DNA of 64,000 nt from Acidipila rosea (GTDB taxonomy: Bacteria > Acidobacteriota > Terriglobia > Terriglobales > Acidobacteriaceae): contig NZ_SMGK01000008.1 in NCBI RefSeq assembly GCF_004339725.1, positions 1 to 64,000 on the forward strand, in the 5' to 3' direction. Below, piece by piece: positions 25,293-32,127 of this stretch. The number at the start of each line of letters is the position of its first letter. Positions within the stretch are counted from its first letter, which is position 1. Below the pieces are notes generated by a model, which ran no database searches, was not told where the DNA came from, and saw only the letters and a program-made list of their open reading frames with translations. Position numbers and translations under genes: made by a program.

Positions 25293-26747
25293 TTATCCCC
25301 CAATCAGCCGTGCAGCGGCGCGATACCATTCCGCAAGCGCAGGTGGCATATAGAGTCCCAGGGTCAACACCATGGCAAGATGGAGGAAGACGGGCACCAT
25401 CGCAGGGGAATGCGGCAGAGGCGGCGCATCGCTTTCGCCGAAAACCATTGGCTGGACTTTGCTGAAGATGCCTGCAAAAGCCACCCCCAGCGCGATAAGC
25501 AGAATCGGAGTCGACCAGGGATGGTCGCGCATCGCAGTAGTCAGGATCAGGAATTCGCTTGTGAAGACTCCGAATGGAGGCATCCCGAGGATCGCAATCG
25601 ATCCGAGCATTAAGCCCCAACCGATGGTTGGACTGATGCCGGCCAGTCCCCGGATATCATCGATACGCTGCGTGCCCGCGGCCTGCGACGCATGGCCGGC
25701 AGTGAAGAAGATGGAGGATTTTGTCAGCGAGTGAACCGTCATGTGTAGCAGTGCCGCAAAGTTGGCCACCGGCCCACCCAACCCGAAAGCGAAGGTGATG
25801 ATTCCCATATGCTCAATAGACGAGTAGCCAAAGAGTCGCTTGATATCGCGCTGCCGCCAGAGGAAGAAGGCGCCGAGCACAGCAGACAGCAGGCCGAACC
25901 CCATCAGCATGCGACCTGGGAGAGCAGATCCGATTGACCCTTCGGCCAGGATCTTGCACCGGACTACTGCATAGAGCGCTACGTTCAACAGCAGACCGGA
26001 GAGAACGGCAGAAACAGGTGTCGGACCTTCGGCGTGAGCGTCAGGTAGCCAGTTGTGCAGCGGGACCAGACCAACTTTGGTGCCATATCCAACCAGGAGG
26101 AAGACAAACGCCAACCCAAGCACTCTCGGTTCAAGGTGTTCCTTCACTGCGTCGAGATGCGTCCACAGCAATGCTGTCATGCCTTCCCGTCCCAGTGTCT
26201 GCTCCGCGGCAAAATACAGCAGGATCGTGCCGAACAATGCCAGTGCGATACCAACTCCGCAGAGAATGAAATACTTCCAGGCCGCTTCGAGGCTTGCCTT
26301 GGTGCGATAGAGCGAGACAAGCAATACCGTCGACAAGGTCGCTGCCTCCATCGCCACCCAGAGCAGGCCCATGTTATTCGTCAAGAGGGCCAGCAACATA
26401 GCCGCCATGAAGAGCTGATACATGCTGTGGTAAAGGCGAAGGCGCCGAGGGTTGAGGCGTCCATGATGCTCCTCGATGCGCATGTAGGGGCGAGAAAAAA
26501 TCGCAGTGGTGAAGCCGACAAAGACGGTCAGGGCAACCAGGAAAACGTTGAAGGAATCAACGAGGAACTGATCGTGCCATACCAGCAGCGGACCATGTCT
26601 GATCACGCGCACCACCAGCAAAGTGGCGGCAGCGAGCGTAGCGAAACTGACGCCTATATTGAGTTCACCTGCGAAGTGGCGCGCCCCCAGCAATGCCAGC
26701 AAAAGTGTTCCCGCTAACGGTAGTCCAAGAACCAGCAACAATTCCAC
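25293..26747 (-). CDS. hyfF: HyfF-like antiporter-type membrane subunit (NuoL/M/N family)
   Basis: A 484-residue proton-translocating membrane subunit related to Mrp antiporters and complex I NuoL/M/N, with about 13-14 hydrophobic segments. Residues needed for proton transfer are kept: glutamate in WVAMEAATLSTV near residue 130 and lysine in GYGTKVGLVPLHNWLPDAH near residue 215, followed by GPTPVSAVLSG. Start choice: GTG 26747 is preceded by GGGAGG with six bases between, and lies one base after the hyfE stop; longer frames run within hyfE. Retention of these charged residues implies the complex still couples electron transfer to ion movement. Confidence 0.92.
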   Translation of the reverse strand: MELLLVLGLPLAGTLLLALLGARHFAGELNIGVSFATLAAATLLVVRVIRHGPLLVWHDQFLVDSFNVFLVALTVFVGFTTAIFSRPYMRIEEHHGRLNPRRLRLYHSMYQLFMAAMLLALLTNNMGLLWVAMEAATLSTVLLVSLYRTKASLEAAWKYFILCGVGIALALFGTILLYFAAEQTLGREGMTALLWTHLDAVKEHLEPRVLGLAFVFLLVGYGTKVGLVPLHNWLPDAHAEGPTPVSAVLSGLLLNVALYAVVRCKILAEGSIGSALPGRMLMGFGLLSAVLGAFFLWRQRDIKRLFGYSSIEHMGIITFAFGLGGPVANFAALLHMTVHSLTKSSIFFTAGHASQAAGTQRIDDIRGLAGISPTIGWGLMLGSIAILGMPPFGVFTSEFLILTTAMRDHPWSTPILLIALGVAFAGIFSKVQPMVFGESDAPPLPHSPAMVPVFLHLAMVLTLGLYMPPALAEWYRAAARLIGG

Positions 26748-26748
26748 G

Positions 26749-27414
26749 TCAATCCTCCCTGAGCGCTTCGAGATGATGCAGATCGAGGCTGTCGAACTGT
26801 TCGCGGATTTGGAAGAAGAAGATTCCGAGGATGAAGACTCCGACCAACAGGTCGAGCGCGATACCAAGCTCGATCACCATCGGCATGCCATAGGTGGCAC
26901 TCGTGGCAGCAAAGAAAAGGCCATTCTCCATCGCTAGAAATCCGATCACCTGCGTCACAGCCTTGCGACGGGTGATCATCATCAGAAAGGAGAGCAGGAT
27001 GACGGCAAGCGCAATGCCAAGAGTGTTGCGCGTAATCGTAGTGGCCAGCATGCTGATGGGTTGCGCCAGTCCGAAGGCGAAGATTACCAGTGCCAGCCCT
27101 GCCAGCATCGTGATTGGAATATTGACGATCGGCTCCGTATCCCATTGTGCGCCGAGCCGCTGAATGAGCCGATGCAGGATCCAGGGAAGCGCGATGACTT
27201 TCAGCACCAGAGTGAGTGCTGCGGAATACCAGAGCTCCGTAAGGCCTGCGTCATAGGCTACTAAGCACGTCGATAGAAAGAGGATTGCACCCTGCCACGC
27301 GAAGAGAATAACCAGGCGTTGGGTTCTTCGCCGAGAAAGCATTGCGAAGGAAATCAGCAGCAGGCAGGCGGCGAGCAATTTTAGCGATTGAGCGATCAGC
27401 TGGGATTTAAGCAT
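26749..27414 (-). CDS. hyfE: HyfE-like membrane subunit (NuoK-containing)
   Basis: A 221-residue membrane protein of the hydrogenase-4 component E type, whose C-terminal part is NuoK-like. About six or seven hydrophobic segments are visible; the NuoK-like end has QVIGFLAMENGLFFAA near residue 150 with a membrane-embedded glutamate, and VIELGIALDLLVGVFILG near residue 180 with a second one. ATG 27414 overlaps the hyfC stop by eight bases, so the genes are translationally coupled; the longer frame from 27453 lies in hyfC. It would be part of the membrane arm connecting the iron-sulfur module to the antiporter-like subunits. Confidence 0.9.
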   Translation of the reverse strand: MLKSQLIAQSLKLLAACLLLISFAMLSRRRTQRLVILFAWQGAILFLSTCLVAYDAGLTELWYSAALTLVLKVIALPWILHRLIQRLGAQWDTEPIVNIPITMLAGLALVIFAFGLAQPISMLATTITRNTLGIALAVILLSFLMMITRRKAVTQVIGFLAMENGLFFAATSATYGMPMVIELGIALDLLVGVFILGIFFFQIREQFDSLDLHHLEALRED

Positions 27415-28354
27415 TGATGTTCGCTCCCAGAAGAAGGTGGACAAGCAATCCAAGTACGGCGAGCAGAAAGGCCATTGCCAGGTATTCCGGAGCGCGAAAG
27501 ATGCGCAGCTTGGCCGACAAGGATTCGATCAGTGCTAATGCTGCGCCCGCAACCGTAAGTTTTGCCACCAGAGCCGCGACTGCCGCTAAGAGTGGCACTC
27601 CTCCGTCCGCTCCATGGGTTGCGATGCCCCAGGGCAAAAAAAGCGCAAAGCCGATGCAGGCATAGTTGAAGAGTTTTAAGCTGGACGCCCATTCAACCAG
27701 AGCAAGATGCCGCGCAGAGTATTCAAGCAGCATCGCCTCATGGATCATCGTAAGTTCCAGATGCGTGCCGGGATTATCGATAGGGATGCGGGCATTCTCA
27801 GCTAGCAGCACCATCACAAACGCGACGGCGGCAAAAATCACGCTTGGATCGATTACCGTGTGACGCGCCGCGTATTCATTCACCAGATTGGGTAAGGACG
27901 TGCTGCCATAAAGCAAAAACGCATTGAACAGCACCATGAGCAATGCCGGTTCAGCGAGGAAGCCGATCATCATCTCGCGGCGCGCCCCCATCGTGCCGAA
28001 AGCGGTGCCTATGTCCATCGCTGCGAGCGACAGGAAGACGCGCGCCGTTGCAAACAGGCCAATCAGCGCAATGGCATCCGCCGCCCGCGCGAAGGGAAGG
28101 TCGGTAGCAAGTGAAGGTATAATCGCCGCCGCCAGCACCATCGTTCCGAACAACACATAAGGTGTCCCCCGAAAAAGTAGCGACGCATCCGTCGCCACTG
28201 CCGCATCTTTGTGGAACAGCTTGCGCAGCATCCGATAAGACTGCGTCAGCGGAGGGGCGGAGCGGTTCTGCATCCACGCACGGCACTGTGATATCCACCC
28301 CATAAAGAGCGGCGCGATGGCAATCGCCAGCGCCACTTCTCCGAACTGCCACAC
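27407..28354 (-). CDS. hyfC: HyfC-like membrane subunit (NuoH family)
   Basis: A 315-residue NuoH/HycD-type membrane anchor that holds the hydrophilic module on the membrane. The family start is recognisable: a first helix ending in PLFMGWI, then a basic loop and SYRMLRKLFHKD near residue 45. The conserved acidic cluster is in VLLAENARIPIDNPGTHLELTMIHEAM (two parts, near residue 195), which in complex I lines the quinone-to-proton channel. I chose GTG 28354 because GAGAGG lies ten bases before it; GTG 28372, which overlaps the hyfB stop, is the alternative and adds six residues. Homologues use about this length. Confidence 0.9.
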   Translation of the reverse strand: MWQFGEVALAIAIAPLFMGWISQCRAWMQNRSAPPLTQSYRMLRKLFHKDAAVATDASLLFRGTPYVLFGTMVLAAAIIPSLATDLPFARAADAIALIGLFATARVFLSLAAMDIGTAFGTMGARREMMIGFLAEPALLMVLFNAFLLYGSTSLPNLVNEYAARHTVIDPSVIFAAVAFVMVLLAENARIPIDNPGTHLELTMIHEAMLLEYSARHLALVEWASSLKLFNYACIGFALFLPWGIATHGADGGVPLLAAVAALVAKLTVAGAALALIESLSAKLRIFRAPEYLAMAFLLAVLGLLVHLLLGANINA

Positions 28355-28368
28355 AAAGGTGATGCCTC

Positions 28369-30414
28369 TCACAGGACGAACACCAGCAGAACAATTAGGG
28401 TCAGGAAACTGTACAGCAGGTAGATGGCGAGCCGTCCACCCTGTAAGAGGCCCGCCATATCTGCGAGTCGCTGCACGCCTCGCGCCATCGGTAAATAGAG
28501 CGCTCGCCACAGGCGATCCTCGATATGAATTCGATAGCGAGGATTTACATCTGAAGGAGAGGGAAGCTCGCGCTCCATGCGGAAGAAAGCTCCGAACATG
28601 TGCCTGATCGGTTGACCCAAACCCTCTGCCGTATCCTGCATTCGAGGCGTCTGCCAGGGATAACCACAGTCCCAGGGGTCTGTCCGGCGCATACGTCCAT
28701 GCGCTAAAAAGCGCACAAGAACAAAGGTGATGCCGACGACTCCTACAATTCCTAAAAGCAAGATGAGGCCGCTATAGGAGGCTTGCCCCGGAGCAATGGG
28801 GACGATCGTCCAGATGGAAGATCGCAAGCTGACAGCCGCTCCGCCCAACACTCTTCCGGTAACAGCGCCTGCCGCCCGCAGCACAATCTGTGGCTGTATT
28901 CCGATTGCTATGCAGCCGAATGCTAGCCAACCAAGACCCAGGCGCTCCAGCCAGTTTGCGTCATGGGCATGGCCGAGCGACGCCTCCCGAGGTTGACCGA
29001 GAAAAATCACGCCGTAGAACTTCACCATCACGTATGCAGACAAAGCGACGATCAGCGCCAAGGCTGCAGCGCCGAGCGGGACCAGCATATTGAGAAACGC
29101 GTGAGGGAGTTGGGGCGTAAATAAAAACGATTGCAGCAGCAGCCACTCAGAGACGAAGCCATTCAGCGGCGGCAGGCCTGCAATGGCCAGCGTGCCTACC
29201 AACGCCAGAGTCGCAACCCAGGGCATTCGCCGGATCAGCCCGCCGAGCTTGCCGAGACTGCGCTGGTTGGTCGCATGCAGCACAGAGCCGGTCGCGAGAA
29301 AGAGCAGACTCTTGAAAAGAGAATGATTGAGGGAGTGAATCAAAGCCGCGCTGAGAGCAAGTGCGGCAAACAGAGGCAGGTGGCATGTTTCAAATAAAAG
29401 TGCGAGGCCGATCCCCGTAAAGATAATCCCGATATTTTCAATCGAAGAATAGGCAAGCAGGCGCTTCATGTCTGTCTGCACTGCGGCAAAGATCGCTCCA
29501 TACAGCGCAGAGAAGAGGCCCATGGCGAGCATCAACGCCCCCCATTGCCAGAAGCGGACGTGGAGGAGATCGAAACTGATCCGCAACATCCCGTACACTG
29601 CGGTCTTGAGCATGATCCCGCTCATCATCGCGGAGACCGGCGAAGGTGCGGCAGGATGGGCTTCCGGTAGCCACGCATGCATCGGTACCAGGCCTGCTTT
29701 GGCTCCGAAGCCTACGAGAGCAAGCAGGAATGCAGCGCTGGCCCAGAACGGAGTAAGTGAAGCTCCTCGCATGGCGTCGAAGGTAAACTGCCAGCTGCCG
29801 CCCTGCATCACGCCGAAGCAGAGAAGGATGCAGATGGCTCCCAGATGGGCCATCAGAAGATAAAGAAAACCAGCACGGCGAATTTCTGGAATGCGATGCT
29901 GTGATGTGACCAAGAAGTACGAGCTAAGCGCCATCGTCTCCCACGCCACCATGAACAGGTAAGCATCGTCGGCGAGAATGACAATAGCCATACTGGCAAG
30001 AAAAACGTGATATTGAAGGCAGAGCAGGGCGGGCGCTGTGCCGACACCTGATCGAAAGTAGCCGGCGGCGAACGTGGAAATGCCTGTCCCTGCTATACCC
30101 AGCAACAATAGAAAGAAAGCTGACAATGTATCGAGACGCAAGTGAAACGGCAGGCTCGGCAGTCCGAGCGGAAGAATCATGACTTCGGACATGCGGTTTG
30201 CAGCAAGAAAGACTCCCGCAACGAGCGCGACGCTGAGGCAGCCTGCTGCGCCCAAAGGAAAGAGCAGATGCGCAACTACGCGCAGGCTACACGGTCGGAC
30301 CAAACCAGCGAGACCAAGAACGATCCAGAATGCAACAACTATCAAGAGCAGGCGGAGAGCAGGAACAGCTATGGCCGAGGATGTTATGCCGGAAATGTAA
30401 AGATGAGCATTCAA
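28369..30414 (-). CDS. hyfB: HyfB-like antiporter-type membrane subunit (NuoL family)
   Basis: A 681-residue NuoL/M-like subunit with about 16 hydrophobic segments. The key charged residues remain: glutamate in MVAWETMALSSYFLV near residue 135 and lysine in FGAKAGLVPMHAWLPEAHP near residue 235, then APSPVSAMMSG. The C-terminal region after residue 560 has DPWDCGYPWQTPRMQ, typical of HyfB/HycC, and a last helix at the end. I chose TTG 30414, because CGAGG lies seven bases before it; the frame stays open to TTG 30453. It is the first structural gene after the ArsR-type regulator, about 210 bases downstream on the same strand. Confidence 0.9.
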   Translation of the reverse strand: MNAHLYISGITSSAIAVPALRLLLIVVAFWIVLGLAGLVRPCSLRVVAHLLFPLGAAGCLSVALVAGVFLAANRMSEVMILPLGLPSLPFHLRLDTLSAFFLLLLGIAGTGISTFAAGYFRSGVGTAPALLCLQYHVFLASMAIVILADDAYLFMVAWETMALSSYFLVTSQHRIPEIRRAGFLYLLMAHLGAICILLCFGVMQGGSWQFTFDAMRGASLTPFWASAAFLLALVGFGAKAGLVPMHAWLPEAHPAAPSPVSAMMSGIMLKTAVYGMLRISFDLLHVRFWQWGALMLAMGLFSALYGAIFAAVQTDMKRLLAYSSIENIGIIFTGIGLALLFETCHLPLFAALALSAALIHSLNHSLFKSLLFLATGSVLHATNQRSLGKLGGLIRRMPWVATLALVGTLAIAGLPPLNGFVSEWLLLQSFLFTPQLPHAFLNMLVPLGAAALALIVALSAYVMVKFYGVIFLGQPREASLGHAHDANWLERLGLGWLAFGCIAIGIQPQIVLRAAGAVTGRVLGGAAVSLRSSIWTIVPIAPGQASYSGLILLLGIVGVVGITFVLVRFLAHGRMRRTDPWDCGYPWQTPRMQDTAEGLGQPIRHMFGAFFRMERELPSPSDVNPRYRIHIEDRLWRALYLPMARGVQRLADMAGLLQGGRLAIYLLYSFLTLIVLLVFVL

Positions 30415-30622
30415 AGAAAACCTCGATCTTATTCCGCGGGGAGAAGACGCCAATTGCAGAGGGGTCTATTGCTTGAACCCCGATCGGTAGGGATGGTCAT
30501 CAGCGCCGGACGTCTTTCGCAACTATCGGCTCGTTCCTTCGTCGCCATCTTTTGAATGGAATAGCAGGAGGCCTTGTCCTGACGGCAAAGCGCCAGGCTT
30601 GGAAACAACTGTTCTTGCAGCT

Positions 30623-30967
30623 TCACTGCCCGGTCCCTGCCGATGCTTTGTCCATCTCATCAAGCATCTCCAAGGCTTCCTTTAAGTGCTTTTGAAAGTA
30701 GCGGCGCATAAGAGCCAGCACTTTGAGAATGATCGGGTCACGCACCGAATAGAAGACCTGGTTCCCGGCCTTGCGATTTGCGACGAGTTGTTTGCCGCGG
30801 AGCACGGCCAGATGTTGGGAGATATTTGCCTGCTCCATCCCGAGCTTGTCGATAAGCTCGCCAGCGGAGAGCTCTCCATCGTCCAGCAGTTCGATAATAG
30901 CGATTCGCGTCGGGTGGGCGAGGGCTTGGAAGATGTCGGCCTTGAAACGGCGTAGTGAATCAGGCAT
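30623..30967 (-). CDS. ArsR-family transcriptional regulator of the hyf-like operon
   Basis: A 114-residue winged-helix regulator: FQALAHPTRIAIIELLDDGE near residue 12, the recognition helix MEQANISQHLAVLRGKQLV near residue 43, and the wing ANRKAGNQVFYSVRD. It has no cysteine at all, so it is not a thiol-type metal sensor; the C-terminal helix (ALMRRYFQKHLKEALEML) may serve dimerisation. ATG 30967 was chosen because the protein starts in family fashion there; the same frame stays open to 31189 but that stretch overlaps the operator and reads as non-coding. It is immediately upstream of hyfB on the same strand. The signal could be redox or energy-related, but nothing in the sequence shows it. 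Confidence 0.88.
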   Translation of the reverse strand: MPDSLRRFKADIFQALAHPTRIAIIELLDDGELSAGELIDKLGMEQANISQHLAVLRGKQLVANRKAGNQVFYSVRDPIILKVLALMRRYFQKHLKEALEMLDEMDKASAGTGQ

Positions 30968-30989
30968 CACGTAAACCCTTGTACATAGG

Positions 30990-31011
30990 AATATTCGATC
31001 CTTCGAATATT
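30990..31011. promoter_or_regulatory. Perfect inverted repeat, probable ArsR-type operator
   Basis: AATATTCGA-TCCT-TCGAATATT: nine-base arms with a four-base spacer, beginning 23 bases upstream of the regulator's ATG (minus strand). ArsR-family operators are AT-rich inverted repeats of this size around the regulator's promoter, so autoregulation of the regulator and the hyf-like genes is likely. A recognisable sigma70 promoter was not found; the minus-strand sequence between repeat and gene contains TATGTA, a possible -10. Confidence 0.65.
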
Positions 31012-31436
31012 GTGCCATATCATCCATGGGGCGTCCATACAATCCGTGAGGCCGATCTCTCTTCCTCTGTAAGAATTGGTATTGCCTTGGACGTGTCGGA
31101 GGTCGCTGGCATTCTTCGGTTCGCGCATGTCCGAGCGGCATGGTTGCGATCTTCAGCGGATGGTCCCTCCTCGCACCCTGCAGGTACAAGGCGGCAAGGC
31201 GCCGTGAACATTCATTTAAACGAGCAGCTCAACAATCAAGGTATTACGTTCATGAGGCAGCCAATTGGTACGTCTAGCTGGGCCCCGTCTCATTTGCAGC
31301 CAAAGCACTCTAACGGCACAGCAGATATTTCAGGCGTATGATCGATAGTAGTTGGATCACCTTTCTCGCCTTCGGCTGTCCCTGCTTCGCTCCAGACGAG
31401 CACCTTTCAAGTAAGCAACAGGACGACGGAGTCTCT
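31012..31436. other. Gap with no gene seen
   Basis: About 425 bases between the operator of the ArsR-type gene and the small plus-strand gene at 31437. Short frames on both strands have no start with a ribosome site and no recognisable product. The promoters of both divergent units should lie here. No strong hairpin or repeat was noticed. Confidence 0.4.
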
Positions 31437-31640
31437 ATGAGCTTCCCTGACAAATCTGATGTAAAGAACCATCTTTCTCGAAGAGTCAGAATTCTTCCTT
31501 TCAGTTCATTTGCGGAATCTGATACCACAGTTAGCTCCATTGCAGAGCAGAAGTTTTCTTTAACGCGTAATCCCAGCGCGGCGTTACCTCACGATGGAAA
31601 TTCAGTTGCTGCACCTGTAATCAGAAAACTGCCAGCATGA
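31437..31640 (+). CDS. Small hypothetical protein
   Basis: A possible 67-residue protein, MSFPDKSDVKNHLS at the start, with no membrane segment and no recognisable domain. GGAG lies five bases before this ATG, which is why it was preferred over the frame start at 31338. Its stop overlaps the start of the next gene (ATGA at 31637-31640), which supports it being translated. I do not recognise a family; a non-coding leader is the alternative. Confidence 0.4.
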   Translation: MSFPDKSDVKNHLSRRVRILPFSSFAESDTTVSSIAEQKFSLTRNPSAALPHDGNSVAAPVIRKLPA

Positions 31641-32041
31641 AGCCATACGCAGTCTTCCTGCGCACGGGCTGCTCATTGCCCCGAGGATTAGCGCTTACGC
31701 AAGAGCCATTTTGCGAGAGGTGGCTGTCCGTCGAAGACACGACTGCGGCTGCCCTTGATCTGGCGTTGCGGAATGCGGACTGGCACTTCATGTGGCTCAC
31801 GGAAGCGCATTCCCGTAGGGGTTTCGGTCGAACAGTCGAATCGGCTCGTAAGAAAGCGATCACTCTGGCCTTAAAGAAAGTGCCGGAACGATTCAATGCT
31901 GCCGAATTGAGCCTGATAAAGATCACAAAATACCTTGGATTTCAGATTGTCCGAGCCACACTTCATACTCGTCAGATCCAACAGAATGCCTCTGTTGGTC
32001 TTGTCGATGAGATGATCCTTCGACAAAGCGCCATATCCTGA
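31637..32041 (+). CDS. Hypothetical protein, 134 residues
   Basis: A soluble-looking 134-residue protein without a signal or membrane segment. Notable phrases are ADWHFMWLTEAHSRRGFGR near residue 48, a basic SARKKAITLALKKV helix, and ITKYLGFQIVRATLHTRQIQ near residue 95, followed by SVGLVDEM. The even codon use and the mix of secondary-structure-like segments suggest a real gene. It overlaps the small gene before it by four bases. It lies just upstream of the GT4-GH130 genes on the same strand, but a functional link is not shown. I do not recognise a family. Confidence 0.6.
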   Translation: MKPYAVFLRTGCSLPRGLALTQEPFCERWLSVEDTTAAALDLALRNADWHFMWLTEAHSRRGFGRTVESARKKAITLALKKVPERFNAAELSLIKITKYLGFQIVRATLHTRQIQQNASVGLVDEMILRQSAIS

Positions 32042-32127
32042 GCCGGAGTGTGCCCACTCGCTAAGGCCCAACTAAGGTCCAACGTCTCTCGCTACCGCTC
32101 ACATCAAGAGCGTGAAAGAAGGGCAGT

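Noticed and set aside
23215..30414. A working NiFe hydrogenase or formate hydrogenlyase
   Set aside because: All four nickel-ligand cysteines of the large subunit are replaced, and no maturation, ferredoxin-like or formate dehydrogenase genes are present.
30968..31189. N-terminal extension of the ArsR-type regulator
   Set aside because: It would run across the perfect inverted repeat, has unusual composition, and the family N-terminus begins at 30967.
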